From Candidatus Nitrospira nitrosa (lineage in GTDB: Bacteria > Nitrospirota > Nitrospiria > Nitrospirales > Nitrospiraceae), in the NCBI RefSeq assembly GCF_001458735.1, contig NZ_CZQA01000008.1:663366-727365 (forward strand): DNA of 64,000 nucleotides. Direction: 5' to 3'. Of the stretch, positions 1 through 8,833 are shown piece by piece. Both the position numbers and the translations under genes were made by a program. How positions within the stretch are numbered: position 1 is the stretch's first letter; each line of letters begins with the position of its first letter. The notes under the pieces were generated by a model. The model ran no database searches. It had not been told where the DNA came from and worked only from the letters and a program-made list of their open reading frames with translations.

Positions 1-1343
1 CGGAAGACCCATTGGGCGAGACCGGGGATGGTGCGGTCCGCCACTTCAAAAAGAATGCACCAGGTGTGTGGCGTCAACCAGTACCCAAACGTGTACGCCG
101 CGAGATCGTTATTAACCTTGCCCACGGTGCCCGACAGACCAATCTGGTCATATTCTTGAAAGACACGAGCATGGGCGGATTCCGCATCCTCCAAAAGCAA
201 CATCCCCATCTGATCGAGCTGCCCTCGGCGCTTCTGGTCAGCCCACCGTCGATGCAATGCCATACAGGCCTCACGATGTTCACTCCGGTACGGCTCGATC
301 GTGATCGTCTGTTCCCGCGCTGCTCGATTGCAGAGCGCGCGCTGAGATTTATAGGAATCGCCCGCCAGAGTGGCCAGCGTCGATGCAGAATACAGGTAGT
401 CACCGTCTTTCTTGTAGAATTGACATCCCTCGATACTCAATAGCTGTCGTTGCGCATCCGTCACATTTTCAATCCGACTCACCGGTGACGGTCCGTTCCA
501 TCGACGCATCAGCCCGAAGGCGTCATCCACGGATTGATCCAAGGGCCCTGGCCCGATCGGCGGCAGCGGCATGAACCATCCATCAGGAGATTGGGCAAAG
601 AGAAACAAGGTATCAGCCCTGTCCAACCACCAACAGGGCAGCAATGAGGTCCAGATGTAATGATAGGGAAAGGCAAAAGCCGCCGGCGTGTCGTCCCGAA
701 GTACCTGCGCTTGTTCAAGCGCCTTTGCCATATGCGATGCATTTAACAGAGTAAGTGGCTGGAGCCGCGGATCGATTTGTGCCGCTCGAATGCGTACCGT
801 CACTTTCGGCAGTGGCTTCAGCACCACCACGTCATCCTGAAATCGTCCGATCAGTCGAGGATTCGCAGCCAGCTGTTCGATCATCGCGTCGCTCTGCAAT
901 ACCTGGTCAACCTGTTCGGCATAGCCCTGAATCGAACGAGAAGGCTCGTCCCGCATGAACGGGCATTTCGTGTCCCAACCAAGGAGCACCTCTTGGCCGG
1001 ATGCATCCCACATCAAGGCCAGTGGATACAGCTGACAGTCCAAGGGCCGGGCGTTGTAGATTCCACACTGACCAGACGCTGCATCAAAAGCCGGACAGAG
1101 ATACCCTTCGCCATGTGGGTGCTTGACGAGATCGATTTGTGAACCAGACTTGTCTGGAAAGAGCGAATGCGGTACGCCGTGCGCCACGGCTTTAGTGATT
1201 TCTTGTCTCGTAAAGTAGGGACGAAGAAAACTATCCGCTTCTGGGAAACGGCAACAGACATCGCAGCGAAAACAGGTCGAGCCAGGTACGAGTTGTGGTA
1301 GGGGTTTTGTCAATTGTTTGGAATCCGTCGCGATGAGATCCAT
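1..1343 (-). CDS. YkgJ-type cysteine cluster / DUF2156 fusion protein (3' end cut by window edge)
   Basis: An open frame of at least 447 codons runs off the left edge, so the C-terminus is missing. From the ATG at 1343, residues 24-31 read C-x2-C-x2-CC, and further cysteines fall at about 83, 93 and 103 in the pattern GYLCPAF..QCGIYNARPLDC. This is the YkgJ-family cysteine cluster, thought to bind Zn or Fe-S. The second half (from about residue 230) reads RIENVTDAQ, then YSASTLATLAGDSYKSQR and FEVADRTIPGL, which matches DUF2156, the catalytic domain fold of phosphatidylglycerol lysyltransferases. Fusion of the two suggests a metal-dependent aminoacyl- or acyl-transfer role, but that is inference. 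The frame is open upstream of the ATG to a TAG near 1409 with no other usual start codon. No clear Shine-Dalgarno precedes the ATG. The gene is divergent from the next one. Confidence 0.8.
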   Translation of the reverse strand, partial: MDLIATDSKQLTKPLPQLVPGSTCFRCDVCCRFPEADSFLRPYFTRQEITKAVAHGVPHSLFPDKSGSQIDLVKHPHGEGYLCPAFDAASGQCGIYNARPLDCQLYPLALMWDASGQEVLLGWDTKCPFMRDEPSRSIQGYAEQVDQVLQSDAMIEQLAANPRLIGRFQDDVVVLKPLPKVTVRIRAAQIDPRLQPLTLLNASHMAKALEQAQVLRDDTPAAFAFPYHYIWTSLLPCWWLDRADTLFLFAQSPDGWFMPLPPIGPGPLDQSVDDAFGLMRRWNGPSPVSRIENVTDAQRQLLSIEGCQFYKKDGDYLYSASTLATLAGDSYKSQRALCNRAAREQTITIEPYRSEHREACMALHRRWADQKRRGQLDQMGMLLLEDAESAHARVFQEYDQIGLSGTVGKVNNDLAAYTFGYWLTPHTWCILFEVADRTIPGLAQWVF

Positions 1344-1531
1344 CGGGTCCCAATCATACGACGCATGCCCAAAGGTAGCAAGGAAGGGGTGCTTCCGAAT
1401 CTATGGAGGCTGTACCTTTCTTGTCGCCTTACGAACCTCTTGTCGGGCATGGCACTGCGTGTTAGCATCTGGCTTCTCGCGGATTACCACAGTGTGTCCC
1501 GTATCTCGGACAAGAGGAAAGGATCCGTTCA

Positions 1532-2962
1532 TTGGCACAAGCTGAGTCCGTCTGTCCCGGGCTTTCGACTGAAACGGCACTCGACCGCTGCGAAGCCATT
1601 CGGACACAACTCCAGAGCGCCAATCTGTTCGGCTCAGCTCCGTCATGGCGAGTCAGCCCCTGCCCGTTTTACCTGTCTACCGATCAATTGCAGTTCTTCA
1701 CCGAGCTGGGGCCACATCTGCTCGCGTTCTATCGAGGGATGAATCGGCTTTACCAGGAGAGCGTCAAAGGAGCTCAACCGACATGGGTCGCCAAGTACCT
1801 CGACCAAGGGAAACCGGAAGCGCTCATACAGTATAGCCGGATGAAGCGGTTTCGCGATGCGCTGCCCGCCGTCATCAGGCCGGACATCATTCCGACGCAG
1901 GATGGTATGGTGATCACCGAGCTCGATTCGGTGCCTGGAGGCATTGGACTCACAGCCTGCCTGACTCAGCTCTATCACGACCTTGAGCCCAATCAATCCA
2001 GCCTCGTCGGAGGACGGAATGGGATGGCCCATGGGTTTGCCAGGATGCTGAAAACCATTCAACAGCAACGCGAAGGGTGCATTGCTATCCTCGTTTCAGA
2101 AGAATCCAAGGACTATCGTCCGGAAATGTCTTGGCTGGCTGCTCAGCTCCGAAACGAAGGAGTTCCCACCTGGTGCATTGAACCTCGTGAGGTGATCTTT
2201 ACAGAAGAAGGTCTTCGGTGTCGTCCCGACGGCAAGGAGCACACGATTGCTGTCCTCTATCGGTTTTATGAGCTATTCGACTTGTTGAATATTCCCAAGG
2301 CCGAGCTCATCCAATACGCCGGGAAAAAAGATCGAGTCTCTATTACCCCTCCCTATAAACCGGCCCTTGAGGAGAAATCGGCTTTTGCGCTTCTCCATCA
2401 CCCTATCTTGAGACCGTTCTGGGAACACGCACTGGGCTCCGACTGTTTGCGACATCTGCAAACGACTATGCCCAAGACTTGGCTGCTCGACCCAACTCCC
2501 CTCCCGGCCATCGCAACGATTCCAGACCTGTCCGTGGGAGGGCACTCGGTAGCACAATGGACAGCACTCGAAGGGGCGACACAAAAAGAACGCCATTTTG
2601 TCATCAAACCATCAGGATTTTCTGAGCTCGCGTGGGGAAGCCGAGGTGTCTCGATCGGACATGATCTTTCTCAGACCGAATGGAACCAGGCGCTTCGCAC
2701 CGCACTCGCCGCCTTCCCGACGACGCCTTACATCCTGCAGGAATTCCATAAGGGTCGATTGTTTGACATGGATTTCATGGATGATGCCTCTCAGACCATG
2801 GTCCGCATGTCGGGTCGCGCTCGACTTTCCCCCTATTATTTTGTGTCCGATGGAACGGTTGAACTCGCCGGTATTCTGGCTACCGTCTGTCCGTCCGATA
2901 AAAAGATTCTTCATGGGATGAAGGACGCCATTATGGTCCCCTGTGCCGTTCGACCGGAGTAA
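1532..2962 (+). CDS. ATP-grasp-like protein of unknown substrate
   Basis: This 476-residue protein belongs to a family I cannot name with certainty. The segment VITELDSVPGGIGLTACL, a central HFVIKPSGFSELAWGSRGVSIG and a later YILQEFHKGRLF resemble the nucleotide- and Mg-binding strands of ATP-grasp ligases, so an ATP-dependent ligase is the best guess. The N-terminal 100 residues are helical and lack a signal peptide or membrane segment. The start is probably the TTG at 1532: the frame has no ATG upstream before a TAG at 1463, and a strong AGAGGAAAGG ribosome-binding site sits 9 nt before the TTG. A glutaredoxin-like gene follows 70 bp downstream on the same strand, which may hint at a thiol or redox substrate. 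The substrate itself is not recognisable. Confidence 0.75.
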   Translation: MAQAESVCPGLSTETALDRCEAIRTQLQSANLFGSAPSWRVSPCPFYLSTDQLQFFTELGPHLLAFYRGMNRLYQESVKGAQPTWVAKYLDQGKPEALIQYSRMKRFRDALPAVIRPDIIPTQDGMVITELDSVPGGIGLTACLTQLYHDLEPNQSSLVGGRNGMAHGFARMLKTIQQQREGCIAILVSEESKDYRPEMSWLAAQLRNEGVPTWCIEPREVIFTEEGLRCRPDGKEHTIAVLYRFYELFDLLNIPKAELIQYAGKKDRVSITPPYKPALEEKSAFALLHHPILRPFWEHALGSDCLRHLQTTMPKTWLLDPTPLPAIATIPDLSVGGHSVAQWTALEGATQKERHFVIKPSGFSELAWGSRGVSIGHDLSQTEWNQALRTALAAFPTTPYILQEFHKGRLFDMDFMDDASQTMVRMSGRARLSPYYFVSDGTVELAGILATVCPSDKKILHGMKDAIMVPCAVRPE

Positions 2963-3032
2963 TACACGCCTTGTCTTCTCCCATAAATTGACCGTTTCAC
3001 TTTCTCACTTTTCCTGGTAGCCTTATGCGAAC

Positions 3033-3371
3033 ATGGCCATGACGCTCTTTCATGTCGACTGGTGTCCAGACTGTCTTGTGGTTCGCCGCAAGCTGACCGA
3101 CTTGGGAGTGACCTATGACGCCGTCGTTGTGCCGGACAGCAGACGCATGCGCACGCAGGTGTATGAGGTTTCCGGTCAATACTATGTGCCCGTCCTGAAG
3201 GACGGAGATCTCGTCCTGACGGAAACCGCCGATATTCTGACCTATCTCGACGAGCGAGCCAAAGCGGACAACACAGGAATTCCGGCATCCACACAGTTTC
3301 AATCGCAAGCCCGGACAACACCCGACGAACCAAGCCCAGACGACGAGCATCCGTCTTGCCGGATCACCTGA
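3033..3371 (+). CDS. Glutaredoxin/GST N-terminal-domain protein
   Basis: A 112-residue protein with a thioredoxin fold of the glutaredoxin or GST N-terminal type. The CPDC redox motif lies at residues 11-14 (MTLFHVDWCPDCLVVRR), the cis-proline at YVPVL near residue 59, and the glutathione-binding-like LTETADILTYLDE follows. The last 35 residues are hydrophilic and probably disordered. It is cytoplasmic and likely a dithiol or glutathione-type reductant. Two start codons are possible, 3033 and 3039, and neither has a strong ribosome-binding site. The next gene begins 18 bp after the stop, so the two may be co-transcribed. Confidence 0.82.
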   Translation: MAMTLFHVDWCPDCLVVRRKLTDLGVTYDAVVVPDSRRMRTQVYEVSGQYYVPVLKDGDLVLTETADILTYLDERAKADNTGIPASTQFQSQARTTPDEPSPDDEHPSCRIT

Positions 3372-3388
3372 TCACCCAAGGACCTTTT

Positions 3389-4582
3389 ATGGAAGACTGG
3401 CAGAAAGTCCTGGCAAAGAGCATCGTGAAGCCCAAAGACCTGGCCAAGCGGTTCGGCCTGGATGAACAAGAGATCGAAGCCATTGTCGGTCCCTACCCCA
3501 TGCGCATTACGCCGACTGTCCTCGAGACAATCAAGTCGAAGGATGACGCGATCTGGAAACAGGTGGTTCCAGATATCACGGAATTAGACGACATCGCGGC
3601 GGACGACGATCCGCTCGAAGAAGACCTCATGAGCCCGGTGCCCCACCTGGTGCATCGCTACCCGGATCGCGTGTTGCTCATGGTGACCAACCAATGTCCG
3701 ATCTACTGTCGGTTCTGCACCAGAAAACGATTGGTCGGGAAACCCGGTTTTCTGAAAAAGGGTGAGCTGGACCGTGCGATTCAGTACCTGCGTGAACATA
3801 ACGAGGTCCGTGATGTCATCCTGTCGGGAGGGGACCCCCTCCTGCTGCCCGATCATCTCCTTGATCGAATCCTGAAAGCGCTTCGGACAATTCCCCACTT
3901 GGAGCTCATACGGATCGGCTCACGAGTCCCCGGCAGTTTACCTCAGCGCATCACGTCTCGACTCTGTGAAATCGTCAAACAGTACCACCCGATCTACATG
4001 AATCTGCATTTCAACCATCCCGATGAGCTGACACCGGACGTGAAGGCTGCCTGTGGTCGTCTCGCTGATGCCGGCGTTCCACTCGGCTCCCAAACCGTCC
4101 TCCTCAAAGGCGTGAATGACGATCCGGAGATTATGAAGCAACTGGTCCATCAGCTTCTTCTTGCGCGAGTGAAACCCTATTATCTCTATCAGGCTGACTT
4201 GACCAAGGGAACGAACCATTTCCGCACAACGGTCGAAACGGGACTCAGGATCATCAAGGCGCTGCAAGGGCATACCAGCGGCATGGCCGTCCCTCACTTT
4301 GTGATTGATGCGCCGGGAGGAGGAGGCAAGATTCCTTTGTTGCCCGACAACTACCTGGTGCATCTGGATGAGGACGGGGCCGTTCTCCGCAACTACGAGA
4401 ACAAGACCTTCCACTACCCCCAACCAAAGGCAGACGGTCGACGGGAACTCCCCATGGTTGGTGTAGGTTCCGCTGTCGACCAGACCGAAGAAGCCTATGC
4501 GACTTGCGGGGACAGCTATCCCGATCGCGACGGCTACGCCATGTGGGGAAACAGCTGCGGCGGAGATGCGGACGAGCTGTGA
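3389..4582 (+). CDS. kamA: KamA-family radical SAM protein (lysine 2,3-aminomutase-like)
   Basis: This 397-residue protein matches the lysine 2,3-aminomutase family, which uses S-adenosylmethionine, a [4Fe-4S] cluster and PLP to move an amino group from C2 to C3 of lysine. The radical SAM motif C-x3-C-x2-C is at residues 103-110 (CPIYCRFC), followed by VILSGGDPLLLPD. The C-terminal PLP-binding part includes HFVIDAPGGGGKIPL. The ATG at 3389 is preferred over an upstream in-frame ATG because it follows an AAGGA site 7 nt away and removes a non-conserved tail. The protein is somewhat shorter than clostridial KamA (about 416 residues). In nitrifiers it could make beta-lysine-type osmolytes; an EF-P-modifying or other aminomutase role cannot be excluded. 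The next gene overlaps its stop codon. Confidence 0.88.
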   Translation: MEDWQKVLAKSIVKPKDLAKRFGLDEQEIEAIVGPYPMRITPTVLETIKSKDDAIWKQVVPDITELDDIAADDDPLEEDLMSPVPHLVHRYPDRVLLMVTNQCPIYCRFCTRKRLVGKPGFLKKGELDRAIQYLREHNEVRDVILSGGDPLLLPDHLLDRILKALRTIPHLELIRIGSRVPGSLPQRITSRLCEIVKQYHPIYMNLHFNHPDELTPDVKAACGRLADAGVPLGSQTVLLKGVNDDPEIMKQLVHQLLLARVKPYYLYQADLTKGTNHFRTTVETGLRIIKALQGHTSGMAVPHFVIDAPGGGGKIPLLPDNYLVHLDEDGAVLRNYENKTFHYPQPKADGRRELPMVGVGSAVDQTEEAYATCGDSYPDRDGYAMWGNSCGGDADEL

Positions 4583-5736
4583 CGACTCATTCACCCCGAT
4601 CCGGGATTTTTCCCTATCAAGACATCAGGCGGTTGATCGCCAGCGGCGCCATCAGTGCCGCTCCAGCGATTGAAGACCGACAGATTCAACCAGCCAGTCT
4701 CGACCTCCGTCTCGGCCGCAAAGCCTACCGATTGATCAGCAGTTTCTTGCCGGAACTATCGGCGATCTCCTCCCGCTTGAATGTCATGGATTTCTATCAG
4801 TCGGATCTCGTGATGTACGAAATGGATCTGAGCGACGGCGCCATTCTCGAAAAAGGCCACGTCTATCTTGTTCCATTACTGGAAGAATTGGCGCTCCCTA
4901 AAACGATCCGTGCACGGGCGAATCCGAAGAGCACAACCGGTCGCCTGGATGTGTTCACCCGCGTGGTGACGGATCTCACTTCGGGATTCGATGAAATCCG
5001 AGCAGGCTATCAAGGGCAACTATTCCTCGAAGTAGTTCCCCGCTCATTTGCCATCAAAGTTCGTACCGGACAGTCGCTGAACCAAGTCCGATTTGTGCGT
5101 GGCGAGGCGACGGTTTCAGACCGGTCCCTTCATGCCCTCCACCGGACGACGCCGTTGCTGTATCACAACGTGGCGCCCACGAAGCGCATAGGCAATCAAG
5201 ATGTTCGTGCTGAACGGGGTCTGTTCCTTCGCATTGATCTCACCGGTGGGGATCAGCGAGATTCCCGCGTGATCGGATACCGGGCGAAGAAGAATAGTCA
5301 TGTCATTGACCTCGCCAAAGTGGGACATTATGCTGCAGCTGACTTCTGGGAGCCGCTCTACCGGCATCGTCACGACAGCTTGCTATTGGAGCCGGAAGAG
5401 TTTTATATCCTTGTGTCTAAAGAGCGCATCCGAGTGCCTCCCGGCTATGCCGCGGAAATGGTGGCGTACGAAGCAGCCTGTGGTGAGCTCCGGACCCACT
5501 ATGCAGGGTTTTTCGACCCGGGCTTTGGGTATGGGTCAAAAGGTGAGATCAAAGGCACACAGGTCGTCTTGGAGGTTCGTCCGCACGACGTGCCGTTTTT
5601 GATCCACGATGGACAAACGTTTTTTAAAGTTCTCTATGAAGCCATGATGACGAACCCGATACAGCTCTATGGATCAGGCTTAGGCTCTTCCTATCAACGG
5701 CAGGCCCTCACGCTCAGCAAACATTTCAAGATCTAA
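4579..5736 (+). CDS. dcd: 2'-deoxycytidine 5'-triphosphate deaminase, long form
   Basis: A 385-residue protein of the long Dcd family (PF06559 type), which contains two dUTPase-like beta folds in one chain. Dcd deaminates dCTP to dUTP in pyrimidine nucleotide synthesis. The N-terminal half has QPASLDLRLGRKAY and RARANPKSTTGRLDVFTRVV, the motif that contacts the triphosphate. The second half has EMVAYEAACGELRTHYAGFFDPGFG, a degenerate repeat of the same fold. The GTG at 4579 overlaps the stop of the upstream aminomutase gene in a GTGA arrangement, which indicates translational coupling. An upstream in-frame start at 4504 would add 25 residues overlapping the upstream gene and is less likely. 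Confidence 0.87.
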   Translation: MTTHSPRSGIFPYQDIRRLIASGAISAAPAIEDRQIQPASLDLRLGRKAYRLISSFLPELSAISSRLNVMDFYQSDLVMYEMDLSDGAILEKGHVYLVPLLEELALPKTIRARANPKSTTGRLDVFTRVVTDLTSGFDEIRAGYQGQLFLEVVPRSFAIKVRTGQSLNQVRFVRGEATVSDRSLHALHRTTPLLYHNVAPTKRIGNQDVRAERGLFLRIDLTGGDQRDSRVIGYRAKKNSHVIDLAKVGHYAAADFWEPLYRHRHDSLLLEPEEFYILVSKERIRVPPGYAAEMVAYEAACGELRTHYAGFFDPGFGYGSKGEIKGTQVVLEVRPHDVPFLIHDGQTFFKVLYEAMMTNPIQLYGSGLGSSYQRQALTLSKHFKI

Positions 5737-5739
5737 CCT

Positions 5740-6153
5740 ATGGCGCCATCCGATTTCCCTTCTCATCATGAGGCCCCCGAACGTTCGTCGCCATCCACCG
5801 AACCGGAGGAGCCACCCGAAAACTCCGAACACCAAGTCCACGTCATCGGGCTGATGGTCGGCACCGCACTGATGTTTATCGGATTTCTCAATGTGTTTCT
5901 TTCCATCAGCGGCGGGTTTGAGATCAACATCGTGCCGTTTCTGATCTATTTTGGCGGCCTCGCGGTCTGGGCCAATGCAGCCGTTGAAACACCGGCCATT
6001 CGGTACGGTGTCATGGCGACGGCTGTCGCATTGGCCCTGGGACTCTTTCAGTACGGCGAAGTCCTCTTTTGGCACAAGCAACTGCTGTTCTGGATTACCA
6101 TCATCATCGTCATGTATTTCATGTTCGTTGAGCCCAAGAAGCCGGCCGCGTGA
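5740..6153 (+). CDS. Small integral membrane protein of unknown function
   Basis: A 137-residue protein whose first 30 residues are acidic, Pro/Ser/Glu-rich and probably cytoplasmic. After that come about four hydrophobic stretches: VIGLMVGTALMFIGFLNVFL, NIVPFLIYFGGLAVW, YGVMATAVALALGLF and FWITIIIVMYFMFV. No enzymatic motif is visible. It starts 3 bp after the dcd stop and is followed 19 bp later by a glycosyltransferase gene, so it sits within an apparent operon. I do not recognise the family. Confidence 0.7.
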   Translation: MAPSDFPSHHEAPERSSPSTEPEEPPENSEHQVHVIGLMVGTALMFIGFLNVFLSISGGFEINIVPFLIYFGGLAVWANAAVETPAIRYGVMATAVALALGLFQYGEVLFWHKQLLFWITIIIVMYFMFVEPKKPAA

Positions 6154-6172
6154 GCATGATGAGTTCTAGAGG

Positions 6173-6868
6173 ATGACGACGATCTCCGTCATCATTCCCA
6201 CTCTGAATGAAGAACAGGCCCTTGGGCAGACACTGGCCAACCTTCCATCATCTCTCGTCCTTGAAATCATCCTTGTTGACGGAGGCAGCACTGATCACAC
6301 GCAGACAGTGGCGAACGCCTTTTGCACCGCAACGCCCAATGCTCGTATCATAAGAGCGCCGACCGGACGAGCACGGCAGATGAACGAGGGAGCGAAAGCC
6401 AGCCGCGGAGCAGTTCTACTTTTCTTGCATGCCGATACACAGGTGCCGAACGACGCTCCTCGGATCATTGAGTCGGCGCTCACGGACCCGGCACTTGTGG
6501 GAGGGCGATTCGATGTCCGATTCGATACTTATTCCGGCTGGGGACGCCTCATCAGCACATTCATGAACTGGCGTTCTCGCACCAGCGGCATCGCCACAGG
6601 CGATCAGGGCATCTTTGTCCGTCGCCACACTTTCGAACAACTTGGCGGATTTGCTGACATCCCGTTGATGGAAGACATCGACTTCAGCCGGAGACTCAAA
6701 CGAGCCGGATCGACTGTGGCACTCCGCCAAACAGTCAGAACCTCATTTCGCCGCTGGGAGCAGCAAGGCCCGCTGCAAACCATCCTCCTGATGTGGACCC
6801 TACGATTTCTCTATTGGGTTGGCGTCACCCCACATCAGCTCGCAAACTGGTATCAGACCGTGAGGTAA
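6173..6868 (+). CDS. TIGR04283-type family 2 glycosyltransferase
   Basis: A 231-residue GT-A glycosyltransferase. The N-terminus ISVIIPTLNEEQALGQTL, the LVDGGSTDHT nucleotide-binding stretch and LLFLHADTQVP, with the DxD-like HAD metal site, are typical of family 2. GDQGIFVRRHTFEQLGGF and PLMEDIDFSRRLKR are the acceptor-side motifs of the TIGR04283 subgroup, named for arsenosugar biosynthesis. The C-terminal 30 residues form one hydrophobic segment that could lie on the membrane. The next gene is its usual partner (TIGR04282), 3 bp downstream. The arsenosugar label comes from co-occurrence in other genomes and no arsenic gene is present here, so the sugar acceptor is unknown. Confidence 0.85.
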   Translation: MTTISVIIPTLNEEQALGQTLANLPSSLVLEIILVDGGSTDHTQTVANAFCTATPNARIIRAPTGRARQMNEGAKASRGAVLLFLHADTQVPNDAPRIIESALTDPALVGGRFDVRFDTYSGWGRLISTFMNWRSRTSGIATGDQGIFVRRHTFEQLGGFADIPLMEDIDFSRRLKRAGSTVALRQTVRTSFRRWEQQGPLQTILLMWTLRFLYWVGVTPHQLANWYQTVR

Positions 6869-6871
6869 CAC

Positions 6872-7618
6872 GTGGCAACTCCTCGCCCTCAACCCTCACC
6901 CCTCAACCCTGCATTAATTGTCTTCGCCAAAGCGCCTATCCCAGGCCAGGTGAAGACGCGCCTCTGCCCACCTCTGACTCCAGACGAAGCCGCCACGCTC
7001 CATGGCAGTTTTGTCATCGATACGCTTGAACGAACAAAACTCGCTGCGACACAACTCAAATTACAGTTTGATCGTTACCTGGCCTGTGCACCGTCTTCCA
7101 CGCACGTATTTTTCAAAATTATGGAAGAGAGACATGGCGTGAAGGTCATCGATCAAGTCGGCGATGACCTTGGTGCACGTATGAATCAGGCCTTCGACGT
7201 ACTATTCAAAAAGGGATACCGACAAGTTCTGATCATTGGAACCGATGTGCCGACCCTTCCTCTTAATTACTTCAAACAAACGCTTGCCCTGCTGGACAGC
7301 CATGATCTCGTGCTGGGCCCGGCCCTTGATGGCGGTTATTACCTGATTGGCCTCAAGCGGATGGCTCCGGAACTTTTCGCCGACATTCCGTGGTCGACTG
7401 ATCACGTCCTGAAACGCACACAAGAGAACGCTGTCACCCTCGGACTGAAAGCGGCGTTGCTTGAACCCTGGCGTGATGTGGATAGGTTGGAAGATCTGCA
7501 GGCCCTCATTGATGCCAATATTGCCGATAGCAAGAAGCCAAAGAACGACCGAACGTTTTCAAGTCGTACCGCTGGAGTGCTGGAAACACTCGCCAAGCGG
7601 CTTCGTTCAAGGGCATAA
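6872..7618 (+). CDS. TIGR04282-type (DUF2064) nucleotidyl/glycosyltransferase
   Basis: A 248-residue protein of the DUF2064 family with a GT-A-like fold related to MobA and CofC nucleotidyltransferases. Visible motifs are IVFAKAPIPGQVKTRLCP near the N-terminus (nucleotide binding), VLIIGTDVPTLP and LVLGPALDGGYYLIGLK. These are the standard signatures of the TIGR04282 partner of TIGR04283. It starts with GTG at 6872 behind a GAGG site 8 nt away. The 3-bp gap to the preceding glycosyltransferase and the recurrent pairing in other genomes imply joint action. The substrate is unknown. Confidence 0.85.
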   Translation: MATPRPQPSPLNPALIVFAKAPIPGQVKTRLCPPLTPDEAATLHGSFVIDTLERTKLAATQLKLQFDRYLACAPSSTHVFFKIMEERHGVKVIDQVGDDLGARMNQAFDVLFKKGYRQVLIIGTDVPTLPLNYFKQTLALLDSHDLVLGPALDGGYYLIGLKRMAPELFADIPWSTDHVLKRTQENAVTLGLKAALLEPWRDVDRLEDLQALIDANIADSKKPKNDRTFSSRTAGVLETLAKRLRSRA

Positions 7619-7645
7619 TGAAGCAGACACAACTGTAGAGGGTAG

Positions 7646-8380
7646 ATGGATCAACAGGTCGCACTCATTACGGGCGGAGCAAAGGGCATCGGCAGGGGAA
7701 TCGCGCTTGATTTAGCCGCCCGACGGTGGAAGATCGCCCTTTGCTATCGAAACAGCGAGGCCGAAGCCAACGCGACTGCGCAGGACATCATGACACAAGG
7801 AGGACGATCACTGGCTATCCGTTGTGATGTCTCCGACCCAGTGGCTGCGAAAAGTCTGATTGCCAGGGTTGAACAAGAATGGGGCCGAATCGATGTCCTG
7901 ATCAATGGTGCTGGCCCCTATCACCGCATTAACTTGTTCGATGAAACTGTCGAAGGCTGGAACGAGATGTTCGACGGTAACCTACACCCTATTTTTTACC
8001 TAGCACAGGCTGTTGCACCCGGCATGAAGGCCCGCAAAACCGGACGGATCATCAACTTCAGCATGGCCAACGCCGATCAATTGGCGGCTCAACCCGATGT
8101 GACCGGCCACTACATCGCCAAGGCCGGTGTCCTGATCCTGACCCGCACGCTCGCGAAGTTGCTGGCGCCCTACGGCGTCACCGTCAACGCCATCTCTCCC
8201 GGGTTCATCGATTCGGGAAGTGCTCCCCCTCAAGAGCTTGCCGCCATGACCAAACGTATTCCTGCCGGATACATTGGGACGGTGGATGACACTGTCGCAG
8301 CCGTCCGTTATTTGCTCAGCGACGACGCGCGCTATGTGAACGGCGCCAACATTCAAATCAGCGGAGGCTGGGGCATTTAA
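7646..8380 (+). CDS. SDR-family oxidoreductase with displaced catalytic Tyr
   Basis: A 244-residue short-chain dehydrogenase/reductase. It has the NAD(P)-binding TGGAKGIGRGIA at the N-terminus, INGAG in place of NNAG, and the C-terminal INPGFIDSG-like AISPGFIDSG and NGANIQISGGWG. The usual YxxxK active site reads GHYIAKAG: the position four residues before the lysine is His and the Tyr is one place later, as if a Y-H pair had been swapped. That could cost or alter activity. FabG-like, pteridine-reductase-like and EF-P aminopentanone-reductase-like roles are all compatible with the fold. An AGAGGG site precedes the ATG. The gene lies at the end of the glycosyltransferase run. Confidence 0.8.
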   Translation: MDQQVALITGGAKGIGRGIALDLAARRWKIALCYRNSEAEANATAQDIMTQGGRSLAIRCDVSDPVAAKSLIARVEQEWGRIDVLINGAGPYHRINLFDETVEGWNEMFDGNLHPIFYLAQAVAPGMKARKTGRIINFSMANADQLAAQPDVTGHYIAKAGVLILTRTLAKLLAPYGVTVNAISPGFIDSGSAPPQELAAMTKRIPAGYIGTVDDTVAAVRYLLSDDARYVNGANIQISGGWGI

Positions 8381-8400
8381 AACGAGAGGAGTCCCGCATC

Positions 8401-8805
8401 ATGCGATCAGCGCAGGAACGAGAGAGTCATCGGCGATTCGTCCAGGCCCTTCAGCATGAACATGTGACCTGCGTGCAACCTGGCTGTGGCGGAGCGATGG
8501 ACCTGGCCGATCACACTCCGCATAGTGCTCGCATCAAAACCTACGAAGCCACCTGCGAACGTTGTCACACCGTTGAGAAGATCACCGGCAAGGAGGAACA
8601 CCATCCTTCCTGGGACGTGGCCTCCATCACTTTAATGGCGGAAACACACCTCCTGCATGACCAACCCACCTGTCCGTACGACGACACACCCATCACCTTC
8701 ATCTCGCTACCCAACCCTCGTCGTAAAGCTCGGTATCGCCTCCAGTGCTACTACTGCGGCCGACACACGGAAATGAACTGGCCACCACCAGAGGCGAAAC
8801 GGTAA
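8401..8805 (+). CDS. Zinc-ribbon-like hypothetical protein
   Basis: A 134-residue protein without a signal peptide or membrane segment. It contains two pairs of cysteine pairs: CVQPGC and CERC in the first half, and CPYD and CYYC in the second. The spacing suggests one or two zinc ribbons. A GAGGAG ribosome-binding site precedes the ATG, and the gene starts 20 bp after the SDR stop, so it is probably the last gene of this plus-strand run. I do not recognise the family; a nucleic-acid or small-protein-binding role is only a guess. Confidence 0.65.
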   Translation: MRSAQERESHRRFVQALQHEHVTCVQPGCGGAMDLADHTPHSARIKTYEATCERCHTVEKITGKEEHHPSWDVASITLMAETHLLHDQPTCPYDDTPITFISLPNPRRKARYRLQCYYCGRHTEMNWPPPEAKR

Positions 8806-8833
8806 CGTCGTAAAGCCATCGCCTGAAAACATG

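Noticed and set aside
3938..4594. A 218-codon minus-strand frame opposite the aminomutase gene
   Set aside because: Fully antisense to a radical SAM protein with intact motifs; no ribosome-binding site or domain.
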